From assembly GCF_023715645.1 (NCBI RefSeq), contig NZ_JAMBOP010000005.1:1-64000 (forward strand): 64,000 nucleotides of DNA, in the 5' to 3' direction. Each line of letters begins with the position of its first letter. The stretch's first letter is position 1. Below are positions 8,341-15,003 of this stretch, piece after piece. Below the pieces are notes generated by a model. That model did not search any database, had not been told where the DNA came from, and saw nothing but the letters and a program-made list of their open reading frames with translations. Both the position numbers and the translations under genes were made by a program. The stretch comes from Bacillus cytotoxicus. GTDB lineage: Bacteria > Bacillota > Bacilli > Bacillales > Bacillaceae_G.

Positions 8341-9188
8341 TGCGTGTCTATGAAGCCCTGAAATGGGCTTCTTCTTTTTTACGTGAACATGGACGTGATG
8401 AAAATGCGGGAGAGATTGTCCTTTGTCATGTATTAAAGACGAATCGAACAGGTTTAATGATGAACATGCGTGAAGAGTTAACGGAAGAACAAGAGCATAC
8501 TTTTGCGGACTTTATTCACAAACATGTAGAAGGTATTCCTGTTCAGTATTTAATTGGCTATGAAATGTTTTATGGGCGCCCATTTTTCGTAAATGAAGAA
8601 GTGCTCATTCCAAGACCGGAAACAGAGGAGCTTGTGCTAGGGGTGTTAACGCGTATTCATCGTAAATTTGAGGAAAAAGATGTGCATGTGGCGGACATTG
8701 GTACTGGGAGCGGAGCAATTTCAATTACTTTAGCTTTAGAAAATCCACGTTTACATGTATACACAGTCGATATTGCCACGGAATCAATTGAAGTGGCGCG
8801 GAAAAATGCGGAAAAACTTGAGGCGAATGTAACGTTCTATCACGGTGATTTATTATCGCCGTTTCAGGAAACAAAGCAAAAGCTAGATGTTGTTGTGTCG
8901 AATCCTCCTTACATTCCAGAAGAGGACTGGAGAGGGCTTTCTTCTGTCGTGAAAGAGCATGAGCCAAAGCGTGCACTTGTTGGCGGTGAAGATGGACTTG
9001 ATTTCTATAGACGTTTTATGGAGGAATTGCCAAAGGTGCTACAAGAAGAGGCGATTGTTGCCTTTGAAGTGGGCGTAGGACAAGGTGAAGATGTGTGTGC
9101 TTTATTAAAAGAAACATTCCCGCATGCACATGTGGAAGTAGTCTTTGATATTAACGGGAAAGATCGTATGGTCTTCGCGGAAATGTAA
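8340..9188 (+). CDS. prmC: Release factor glutamine N5-methyltransferase
   Basis: S-adenosylmethionine-dependent enzyme that methylates the GGQ glutamine of release factors. 282 residues. N-terminal helical substrate domain (about 1-85), then a Rossmann methyltransferase with motif I ADIGTGSGA (119-126) and the amide-binding NPPY (188-191). The ATG overlaps the prfA stop by one base (TAATG), a classic coupling of enzyme and substrate genes. A strong stem-loop follows at 9194. Confidence 0.95.
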   Translation: MRVYEALKWASSFLREHGRDENAGEIVLCHVLKTNRTGLMMNMREELTEEQEHTFADFIHKHVEGIPVQYLIGYEMFYGRPFFVNEEVLIPRPETEELVLGVLTRIHRKFEEKDVHVADIGTGSGAISITLALENPRLHVYTVDIATESIEVARKNAEKLEANVTFYHGDLLSPFQETKQKLDVVVSNPPYIPEEDWRGLSSVVKEHEPKRALVGGEDGLDFYRRFMEELPKVLQEEAIVAFEVGVGQGEDVCALLKETFPHAHVEVVFDINGKDRMVFAEM

Positions 9189-9193
9189 TGTTA

Positions 9194-9224
9194 ACAGGGA
9201 GCTGATTCTGAGTCAGCTCCCTGT
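9194..9224. terminator. Stem-loop after prmC
   Basis: Perfect 12-bp stem ACAGGGAGCTGA (9194-9205) / TCAGCTCCCTGT (9213-9224) just after the prmC stop. No T-run follows, so it may stabilise the message rather than terminate. Confidence 0.6.
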
Positions 9225-9239
9225 AGTGTATCTAGCGTG

Positions 9240-9362
9240 TCTGGCATGTCGAATATCGTCGAGGGGTCTTTATATTGTGTCGAAGCGCCGATATATTCTA
9301 CAAAACGGTCGATATATTTAAAAAAGCGCCGATATATTCTAAAAAGTGGTCGATATATATCT
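9240..9362. repeat. Iteron-like CGATATAT repeats
   Basis: CGATATAT occurs at 9289-9296, 9310-9317, 9330-9337 and 9351-9358, a spacing of 21, 20 and 21 bases. Between them GCGCC and GGT boxes alternate. Related GCGCCGAAGCGCCGATA DNA recurs at 45589-45606, and a degenerate patch at 13135-13175. Not coding. Confidence 0.7.
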
Positions 9363-9371
9363 AACTTGATT

Positions 9372-9560
9372 TTTTAAAACATAGATTGCTGCTATGCAGA
9401 ATACAACATGCCCGCTACTATCCATGGCAGGACGCTCTTGCCCATCTAAAAAAAGTAACCTACTACTTTCTCTCTTTGTTTGAACATCGCATGTGGCAAA
9501 AATAGGCCCTGACCGCTACTATGCATGGCTAGTCCCTCTTGCCCAGCTAAAAAAGTGGTT
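9372..9560 (-). repeat. Dispersed CTGGCC repeat, copy 3 (reverse, compound)
   Basis: In reverse orientation: one partial unit (about 9372-9455) abuts a fuller unit (about 9456-9560) with GCATGTGGCA, AGGCCCTGACCGCTACTAT and GGCTAG ... CTCTTGCCC. This and the iterons fill the 484-base gap between prmC and spoIIR; no gene is seen in the gap. Confidence 0.7.
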
Positions 9561-9672
9561 TTTATGTGTGTACTTATATAATCACCTAAAAAAACAATAG
9601 ATTCTAAATTTAGTAGTTTAGAAAAAAGAAAACTTGTCTACACTGTTTTACTGAAGGGACGGTGGAGATAAG

Positions 9673-10500
9673 ATGAAAAAACAAGCGATTGCTTATCTAC
9701 TTTTATTATTAATTGGTGCACAAATGATTGCGCACTTTGGATATATGAAGGCTGATGCAAAAGGACCTGTCGTAATTCCGAAAGAGGCGATTCGATTACG
9801 TATTTTGGCTAATAGTGATTCGAAGGAAGATCAAGAGTTAAAACGTAAAGTGCGTGATGAAGTGAAAGCACAAATCGATGGTTGGGTGGCAGAGTTAAAA
9901 TCGTTTGAAGACGCGCGTCGCGTTATTCAAAGCCGTATCCCAGAGCTTGAACAAACAGTTGCAAAAACATTGAAACGAGAAGGTAGTAAGGAAACTTTTA
10001 CAGTTCAGTTTAATAAACATATAAAATTTCCAACGAAAGTATATGGGAATTTTATTTATCCAGCCGGAGAGTATGAAGCAGTACTTGTGACAATTGGAAA
10101 AGGTGAAGGGGCGAATTGGTGGTGCGTGTTATTTCCACCTATGTGTTTCTTAGACTTCTCTAGTGGTACAGCTGTAAAAAAAGAAGAGCATGTTGTACAG
10201 GCAGAAACGATTGATGAGGACGATATAGAAGAAAATTATGCGCAAAAGGAAATTGTAAAAGAAGAAGTAAAACAATCTCTTAAAACTAAGAAAGAGACGC
10301 ACATTGCACCGAAACAAAAAATGAAAGCGAAGGCTGTACAAGAAAAACGGATCGAAAAAGAATTACAAGAAGAAAGTAAGCAAGAAGAACCTCGTGTTAG
10401 TAAACAAGAAAAGCAAGTGAAGGTAGTAGAAGAAGAGGAAGAAAAGCCAAAAGTAAAATTGTTTATTGTAGAAGCATTTACATCTTTATTTTCAAAATAG
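9673..10500 (+). CDS. spoIIR: Stage II sporulation protein R
   Basis: Forespore-made signal protein, secreted into the intermembrane space, that triggers SpoIIGA processing of pro-sigma-E in the mother cell. 275 residues: an N-terminal signal/anchor (about 4-21), the conserved SpoIIR domain (about 35-165, with RLRILANSDS and the GANWWCVLFPPMCFLD signature), then about 105 residues of Lys/Glu-rich low complexity. B. subtilis SpoIIR is about 224 residues, so the tail is long. ATG at 9673 follows GGTGGAGA. In this chromosomal order it follows prmC, as in B. subtilis. Confidence 0.93.
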   Translation: MKKQAIAYLLLLLIGAQMIAHFGYMKADAKGPVVIPKEAIRLRILANSDSKEDQELKRKVRDEVKAQIDGWVAELKSFEDARRVIQSRIPELEQTVAKTLKREGSKETFTVQFNKHIKFPTKVYGNFIYPAGEYEAVLVTIGKGEGANWWCVLFPPMCFLDFSSGTAVKKEEHVVQAETIDEDDIEENYAQKEIVKEEVKQSLKTKKETHIAPKQKMKAKAVQEKRIEKELQEESKQEEPRVSKQEKQVKVVEEEEEKPKVKLFIVEAFTSLFSK

Positions 10501-10512
10501 GTTCTAAAAGAG

Positions 10513-10548
10513 AATCCCTCCTCATATATAAAAGTATGAGGAGGGATT
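10513..10548 (+). promoter_or_regulatory. 14-bp hairpin burying the next gene's ribosome site
   Basis: AATCCCTCCTCATA (10513-10526) pairs perfectly with TATGAGGAGGGATT (10535-10548); the right arm contains the GAGGAGGG Shine-Dalgarno of the gene at 10553. No T-run follows. It may limit translation or block read-through from spoIIR. Confidence 0.6.
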
Positions 10549-10552
10549 GTGT

Positions 10553-11011
10553 ATGAAACAAATTCGTTTTGCTGCAAAAGCAGATGTGGAAAGGTTGCAA
10601 ACCTTTTTTGGACAAGCTCAGATGAAAGAAGAACGTTTAGAGCAATTGTATGGAAATTTTATAATATTAGAAGAAGGGGAACAAATTCAAGCGGCTGTTG
10701 GATATGAGCAAGCTGGAAATGATGCGCTTCTTCGCTCTTGTTTATTCACACCTGCTGTGGATAAAACGATGTTCTTGCATTTTTTCGAAACGTTTTTACA
10801 ATATATTAAAGAAAAAAATATTGAACAATTATTTTTACTCACAAATAGTCCACAATCTGTGACGATATTTCAGTTTTTTCAATTTGAAAGGGTAGAAAAG
10901 GATGTTGTATCAGAAGGAATTCAGGAACTAGAACATTTTTGTAAAAATATAAAACAACCGAATGTAATTATACTAAATTGTCAGCTATTCACAAAGTTAT
11001 CCACTGATTAA
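10553..11011 (+). CDS. GNAT-like acetyltransferase, YwlB-like
   Basis: 152 residues. The N-terminus IRFAAKADVERLQTFF and the later SCLFTPAV and LFLLTNSPQSVTIFQFF segments follow the GNAT fold order, but the usual acetyl-CoA loop (Q/RxxGxG/A) is not clear, so activity is uncertain. B. subtilis has the GNAT protein YwlB in this position between spoIIR and ywlC, which supports the call. ATG at 10553 lies 7 bases after GAGGAGGG; the upstream TTG at 10547 is too close to that site. The ribosome site is in a strong hairpin. Confidence 0.6.
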   Translation: MKQIRFAAKADVERLQTFFGQAQMKEERLEQLYGNFIILEEGEQIQAAVGYEQAGNDALLRSCLFTPAVDKTMFLHFFETFLQYIKEKNIEQLFLLTNSPQSVTIFQFFQFERVEKDVVSEGIQELEHFCKNIKQPNVIILNCQLFTKLSTD

Positions 11012-11176
11012 ATGAAGTTATCCACATTTTGTGGATAAAACGTATTTGTCTTTTGGATAAATCTCATAGTAAACTACAAATGACAAGTATTTCATGGCAG
11101 AAAAGGACGTGGAAAAAAATGAATACAAAAATGTGGATTGTGGATAATGTTGTGGAAATAAAAAAAGATTATCCAC
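10997..11176. promoter_or_regulatory. DnaA-box cluster at ywlC
   Basis: Perfect 9-mers TTATCCACA are at 11018-11026 and 11168-11176 (+) and at 11030-11038 and 11139-11147 (-, as TGTGGATAA). TTATCCACT at 10997-11005 differs by one base, and weaker forms lie at 11052, 11132 and 11151. The cluster spans the ywlC leader and its first codons. From memory, B. subtilis has DnaA-binding clusters outside oriC, one of them at ywlC. Confidence 0.85.
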
Positions 11177-12162
11177 AATTACAAGAAGCAGCGCATTTAT
11201 TACGAGAAAATGAAGCGGTAGCGTTTCCGACTGAAACAGTGTACGGACTTGGTGCGAATGCATTAAGCGACGAAGCTGTTGCAAAAATTTTCGAAGCAAA
11301 AGGAAGACCAAGCGATAATCCGCTTATTGTCCATATTGGAACGGAAGAACAATTAGAGGGTATTGTAGCGCATGTTCCGCCAGTTGCAAATGTATTAATG
11401 AAGCATTTCTGGCCAGGACCATTAACGCTTGTTTTTCCGAAAAAAGAAGGGATCTCTGAAAAAGTAACGGCTGGGCTTGAGACGGTGGCAGTTCGTATGC
11501 CAGATCATCCAGTAGCATTAGCGCTTATTGAAGCAGCAAGTGTACCAGTAGCGGCTCCAAGTGCGAATCGTTCTGGGCGCCCTAGTCCAACGCTTGCTTC
11601 TCATGTACATGAAGATTTAGACGGAAAAATTGCTGGTATTGTGGATGGCGGAGCAACTGGTGTTGGTGTGGAATCCACTGTACTAGATTGTACGAGTGAA
11701 ATACCGACGATTTTGCGTCCGGGTGGTATTACGAAGGAGCAATTAGAAGAAGTAATTGGCCCTGTTTTATTAGATCCGGCGCTAAAGGATGAAACGGAAA
11801 AACCAAAATCACCGGGGATGAAATATACGCATTATGCACCGAAAGCTCCCCTTAGTATTGTTGAGGGTTCACGTACATTTATTCAACAACTTGTGGATCA
11901 TAAAAAACAAGAAGGTTATAAAGTAGGTGTATTAACAACAGAAGAATATGAGCATGTCTATCAAGCAGACGTTGTTCTATCTTGCGGAAAACGCAGTGAT
12001 TTAGCAACCGTTGCGACAAAGCTTTATGATGTATTGCGTACATTTGATGCAAGCGGTGTTGATATTATTTTTAGCGAGTCGTTCCCAAGTGAGGGAATTG
12101 GTAGTGCAATCATGAATCGTTTAACAAAAGCTGCGGGTCACCACATCATCTTTGAAAAATAA
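11119..12162 (+). CDS. ywlC: Threonylcarbamoyl-AMP synthase
   Basis: Makes threonylcarbamoyl-AMP from threonine, bicarbonate and ATP for the t6A37 modification of ANN-decoding tRNAs. 347 residues: YrdC domain (about 20-205, with AVAFPTETVYGLGANA and APSANRSGRPSPT) followed by the Sua5 C-terminal domain (about 225-345), so it is the long Sua5 form. The start ATG at 11119 gives MNTKMW..., matching remembered B. cereus protein; an upstream TTG/GTG-type extension to 11029 would read through DnaA boxes and has no ribosome site. The first 20 codons contain two perfect DnaA boxes. Confidence 0.94.
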   Translation: MNTKMWIVDNVVEIKKDYPQLQEAAHLLRENEAVAFPTETVYGLGANALSDEAVAKIFEAKGRPSDNPLIVHIGTEEQLEGIVAHVPPVANVLMKHFWPGPLTLVFPKKEGISEKVTAGLETVAVRMPDHPVALALIEAASVPVAAPSANRSGRPSPTLASHVHEDLDGKIAGIVDGGATGVGVESTVLDCTSEIPTILRPGGITKEQLEEVIGPVLLDPALKDETEKPKSPGMKYTHYAPKAPLSIVEGSRTFIQQLVDHKKQEGYKVGVLTTEEYEHVYQADVVLSCGKRSDLATVATKLYDVLRTFDASGVDIIFSESFPSEGIGSAIMNRLTKAAGHHIIFEK

Positions 12163-12171
12163 ATTCTAACT

Positions 12172-12212
12172 CTCCTCGGACGTGCATATTGTGAAGTAGC
12201 AAGTCCGAGGGG
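12172..12212 (+). promoter_or_regulatory. Hairpin burying the mntP ribosome site
   Basis: CCTCGGAC (12174-12181) pairs with GTCCGAGG (12203-12210), extended by G-U pairs; the right arm runs into the GAGGGGGG Shine-Dalgarno of mntP. It lies between ywlC and mntP and also has no T-run. Confidence 0.5.
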
Positions 12213-12219
12213 GGACATT

Positions 12220-12780
12220 ATGACAATTGAACATATTATAGGCGAATTGTTGCCGCTATTTATTATGGCGTTTGCGCTAGGGCTTGATGCGTTTTCTGTT
12301 AGTCTCGGTATGGGGATGATTACGCTTAAGCTGCGCCAAATTTTTTATATCGGCATTACAATTGGTATATTTCATATAATTATGCCTTTTATCGGTATGA
12401 TGCTTGGTCGTTTTTTATCAGAACAATTTGGCTCTATTGCTACTATTATAGGTAGTGTTTTATTAATGGGATTAGGATTTCATATTGTATATACGTCAAT
12501 GTCCCACGATGATGAGTATAGAAATGCTCCGGCCGGGGCAAGTTTACTATTGTTTGCTTTTAGTGTAAGTATGGATAGTTTTTCGGTTGGTTTAAGTCTC
12601 GGAATTTACGGAGCACGTACGCTTGTCACAATTCTCATATTTGGTGTTGTGAGTATGCTGCTTACTTGGTTCGGATTATTAATTGGCCGCAGGGCGCAAG
12701 GTATTCTAGGGACATATGGAGAAGTGCTTGGCGGTATTATACTTGTTGGATTTGGGATAAAATTATTATTTTCAGTATGA
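12220..12780 (+). CDS. mntP: Putative manganese efflux pump MntP
   Basis: Membrane protein of 186 residues with six hydrophobic segments, two homologous halves, and one membrane-embedded Asp in each: Asp23 in [10 protein letters not shown] and Asp119 in [10 protein letters not shown], the metal-path residues known for MntP. It exports Mn2+. ATG at 12220 follows GAGGGGGGAC. Position after ywlC equals B. subtilis ywlD. No yybP-ykoY manganese riboswitch fits the 57-base gap; the hairpin at 12172 is the only leader structure. Confidence 0.9.
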   Translation: MTIEHIIGELLPLFIMAFALGLDAFSVSLGMGMITLKLRQIFYIGITIGIFHIIMPFIGMMLGRFLSEQFGSIATIIGSVLLMGLGFHIVYTSMSHDDEYRNAPAGASLLLFAFSVSMDSFSVGLSLGIYGARTLVTILIFGVVSMLLTWFGLLIGRRAQGILGTYGEVLGGIILVGFGIKLLFSV

Positions 12781-12812
12781 ACGCAGCCAACTTCTTAGAA
12801 GGGATGACAGCT

Positions 12813-13070
12813 ATGACTAAAATCAAACAATTTTTTGGCATTATTGTTAGCTTTTTTGTTTTCTGGTTTAGTATGCTAGGTATTCAAAAATTAGCGGAGT
12901 TTTTTGATATAGATGCACTGAAATTTATGGACGGTCAAACAGGTGGAGCGCGTATTTTCTATTCCCCGTATCCATTTTTAATTGTCTTCATTGTGACTCT
13001 TATTTCGTTATATTTCTTTGTTGTGAAATTAGCGAAACCGAAGAAAGAAGAAGTATTTCGTGAAGAGTAA
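12813..13070 (+). CDS. Small two-segment membrane protein, unknown
   Basis: 85 residues. Two hydrophobic segments (about 7-24 and 50-72) flank a short loop with FDIDALKFMDGQTGGARIFY; the C-terminus is charged (KPKKEEVFREE). I do not recognise the family. ATG at 12813 lies 9 bases after GAAGGG; an ATG at 12804 touches that site and is less likely. It follows mntP by 32 bases, shares its direction and ends at the terminator 13069-13101, so it is probably co-transcribed with mntP. Confidence 0.75.
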   Translation: MTKIKQFFGIIVSFFVFWFSMLGIQKLAEFFDIDALKFMDGQTGGARIFYSPYPFLIVFIVTLISLYFFVVKLAKPKKEEVFREE

Positions 13071-13101
13071 AAGCCCAGCTGCGATAAGTAGTTGGGCTTT
13101 T
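13069..13101 (+). terminator. Terminator after mntP unit
   Basis: Stem AAAAGCCCAGCT (13069-13080) / AGTTGGGCTTTT (13090-13101) with one G-U pair, overlapping the stop codon. Confidence 0.85.
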
Positions 13102-13197
13102 ATAATATATCGGAGATTTTTGATCAAATAAAGACCATTCGACACAACATATCGGCATTTCTATAATATACGACAAGAAAAGGCTTCCTGGTTGGAA

Positions 13198-13318
13198 GTC
13201 TCCGGTTTATCCGACGGCTAGAACAGTCGGTGGCTTCGCGTCTTCCGCCAAGGCAAAAAGCGCCTCTATGTCAGAAGCTCCATCCCCCTCTTGTTCTGAT
13301 CGAGCTGCCTCCGCTTTT
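13198..13318. repeat. Large-hairpin repeat, type B
   Basis: Contains GGCTAGAACAGTCGG, GCCAAGGCAAAAAGCGCC and CGAGCTGCCTCCGCTTTTA. It is the same family as the element inserted in bcr1 at 55021-55140 (there CGAGGCAAAAAGCGCCTCG). Confidence 0.7.
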
Positions 13319-13440
13319 AGTTATATCCAGCTCCGGCTCCTAGCCCCTCCCGTCTAAGAACCTTCCCCACGAGAAGGTAAAAAGCACCTTCTGTGGGAAA
13401 GAACCTTAGCCGACGGGGCTGAACAGTCGCCTCCGCTTTT
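13319..13440. repeat. Large-hairpin repeat, type A
   Basis: Follows the type B element directly. Contains CAGCTCCGGCTCCTAGCCCC, CTAAGAACCTTCCCC, a central GAGAAGGT ... ACCTTCTG palindrome and AGAACCTTAGCC. It matches the 6943 units and, in reverse, the atpA-atpG element. The 371 bases between 13070 and 13442 hold only repeats; the next gene's stop abuts the repeat edge. Confidence 0.75.
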
Positions 13441-13441
13441 A

Positions 13442-14050
13442 TTACGGCCTTACAAGTTCAAATTGTTCTCCGAGTTTTGCGTAGTTGTGTCCGGCTAATC
13501 GGCTTATTGGTTTTAGTTTTTCTGCATCGATGCGTCCATTTTCATATAGGTGCTGGGCGATATGGAATCGTACGATGCGACCGATTAATAGATCACATGC
13601 GGGGGAGTTTTCTGTTCCGCCTAATTGAATAGCGCGCTCTAATACACACTCCATACGAATGCTTGCTTCTTTTACTCCTGGTACAGAAATGACCTCACTA
13701 TCAATTGGTGTTAGTTTTGCGAGTTCGATTTCACTTTTATTCGGAGGAAGATTAGCTGCTGTTTCGTTAATAGCCTCTGCATAAGATTCATCAGAAATAT
13801 GAACGACAAATTCTTCTTTTTCCATTGCATTTCGTGCTGTATCTTTTGGCTTTCCGTCTTTTCGTTGTACAGAAACTGAGATAAGAGGCGGATTTGCCGC
13901 AACGATATTAAAGTAGCTAAACGGTGCGCCGTTTAGTACCCCATCATTTGTAACAGTTGTGACGAATGCAATTGGGCGCGGAATGATACTCCCAGTTAGT
14001 AATTTGTAATTGTCTTTTTCAGTTTGTTCATTTGGATTAATAGACAGCAT
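13442..14050 (-). CDS. Flavin reductase-like FMN-binding protein
   Basis: 202 residues of the flavin reductase/flavoredoxin split-barrel family (Pfam Flavin_Reduct type, like B. subtilis YwrF). The family N-terminus is clear: YKLLTGSIIPRPIAFVTTV, then NGAPFSYFNIVAANPPLISV, with FHI...YENGRID near the end. Such proteins bind FMN and may act as NAD(P)H oxidoreductases; the substrate is unknown. The start ATG has AAGGGAGA upstream on the minus strand. It is convergent with mntP and co-oriented with doxX, but a terminator separates the two. Confidence 0.85.
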   Translation of the reverse strand: MLSINPNEQTEKDNYKLLTGSIIPRPIAFVTTVTNDGVLNGAPFSYFNIVAANPPLISVSVQRKDGKPKDTARNAMEKEEFVVHISDESYAEAINETAANLPPNKSEIELAKLTPIDSEVISVPGVKEASIRMECVLERAIQLGGTENSPACDLLIGRIVRFHIAQHLYENGRIDAEKLKPISRLAGHNYAKLGEQFELVRP

Positions 14051-14151
14051 ATATGTAATCTCCCTTCTTAATATGTGCAGCGCTTCTTTGTTTGTTTACA
14101 AGATAAAAGGGGGAAACTCCTGCTGGAAAAATATATTTTTGTAAAGGGGAT

Positions 14152-14181
14152 GAAGAAAACCCCTCACAATTGCGAGGGGGT
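14152..14181 (-). terminator. Terminator of doxX
   Basis: On the minus strand, a CCCCTCGCA / TGTGAGGGG stem followed by TTTTCTTC. Confidence 0.8.
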
Positions 14182-14209
14182 GAAAAAACCTTGAATTCAA
14201 GATTTTTAG

Positions 14210-14596
14210 TTAAATTAATGTGTAAGCGCCAGGTCCAATAAGCGCAACGCCAACTGCGACCGCAATTAACATAAGGTTATATTCAAAGCCGTTTTGTGTA
14301 ACCCAGTAGCCGTTTTTACCGTGAACTGTGATGATAGCTACTAACATCGTGCCGACAATAAATAGAGCGCCTACCCAAGTGAAAATACCAGCAGCAAATA
14401 AGAAACCGCCTAGTAATTCGGTTGCTCCGGCTATAAATGCCATAAATACGCCTGGTCGTAAGCCGATTGATTCCATCCAGCCTCCGGTTCCTTTTAACCC
14501 GTGACCGCCGAACCAGCCAAATAGTTTTTGTGTGCCATGTCCCATGAACGTAATCCCGATAATAAGACGAATAATAAGAAGACCAATGTTCATCAT
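14210..14596 (-). CDS. DoxX family membrane protein
   Basis: 128 residues with four hydrophobic helices and the DoxX pattern (FMGHGTQKLFGWFGGHG near the N-terminus, GATELLGGFLFAAG mid-protein). The family includes B. subtilis MhqP and YodP-type proteins linked to quinone/thiol stress. Two adjacent ATGs (14596 and 14593); GGAGG is 9 bases from the first. Its promoter at 14640-14671 is overlapped by TTACTTA-type palindromes, which suggests control by a MarR/HxlR-type repressor. Confidence 0.85.
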   Translation of the reverse strand: MMNIGLLIIRLIIGITFMGHGTQKLFGWFGGHGLKGTGGWMESIGLRPGVFMAFIAGATELLGGFLFAAGIFTWVGALFIVGTMLVAIITVHGKNGYWVTQNGFEYNLMLIAVAVGVALIGPGAYTLI

Positions 14597-14619
14597 TTAT
14601 AAAACCTCCAAAAAGTTAT

Positions 14620-14671
14620 TTACTTATCTTATGTAAGTAATAATAAAATAGTTACTTACTTTAGTCGAGTT
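14620..14671 (-). promoter_or_regulatory. doxX promoter with palindromic operator
   Basis: On the minus strand: TCGACT (-35), 17 bases, TATTAT (-10). AGTAAGTAACT lies between the boxes, and TTACTTA (14620-14626) / TAAGTAA (14634-14640) forms a 7-bp palindrome immediately downstream of the -10. Confidence 0.6.
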
Positions 14672-14790
14672 AATCATTTAAAAAGAGAAAATAAATTTTA
14701 CAAATAATAAATGAAAAAATAATGATGTTGTTAATGGATTTATACAATTTATGGAGAAAAATGAAGAAAGTTCACTTCTTTGTCAATCGA

Positions 14791-14807
14791 ATTCAGATAG
14801 TCTGAAT
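14791..14807. promoter_or_regulatory. Palindromic operator candidate before the PTS IIA gene
   Basis: ATTCAGATAGTCTGAAT is a perfect inverted repeat (7-bp arms, 3-base centre). Its last base is the first base of the -35 box of the promoter at 14807. Confidence 0.6.
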
Positions 14808-14835
14808 TGACTAGAATTTTCCAAGGAGATACAAT
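14807..14835 (+). promoter_or_regulatory. Sigma-A promoter of the PTS IIA gene
   Basis: TTGACT (14807-14812), 17-base spacer, TACAAT (14830-14835). Confidence 0.7.
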
Positions 14836-14859
14836 AAAAGTCTGGTTGACAACTTCACT

Positions 14860-14953
14860 TTTATCCCGCATTCGGGGAATCAGAGGGGAAGAAAACTGCC
14901 TGTAAAAGCCCGAGTGGTCGGGCTAACCATCAGTGAGAAAAGCATCACTTTAT
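14860..14953 (+). repeat. Degenerate, shortened bcr1-like element
   Basis: Begins TTTATCCCGCATTCGGG and ends CATCACTTTAT, with AACTGCCTGTAAAAGCCCGA inside, i.e. the bcr1 order of motifs with the TTTAT ends (14860-14864, 14949-14953) but only ~94 bp. It lies in the transcribed leader of the PTS IIA gene. Confidence 0.65.
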
Positions 14954-15003
14954 GGGAACGTTTTTATACCACTAAAGCGGTGAATGATAAGGAGGAGTAT
15001 CCT

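Noticed and set aside
9289-9358. CRISPR array from CGATATAT boxes
   Set aside because: The boxes are 8 bp with 12-13 base gaps that are themselves similar, and no cas genes are nearby.
11029-11118. 30-codon N-terminal extension of ywlC
   Set aside because: No ribosome site, not part of the Sua5 family, and it reads through DnaA boxes.
12163-12219. yybP-ykoY manganese riboswitch before mntP
   Set aside because: The gap is only 57 bases and holds a simple hairpin, too small for that riboswitch.
14860-14953. Riboswitch in the crr leader
   Set aside because: The stem motifs and TTTAT ends match the bcr1 repeat rather than a ligand-binding RNA that I know.
14914-15003. Extension of the PTS IIA protein
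   Set aside because: It is read from the bcr1-like leader; AAGGAGGAG marks the ATG at 15004.
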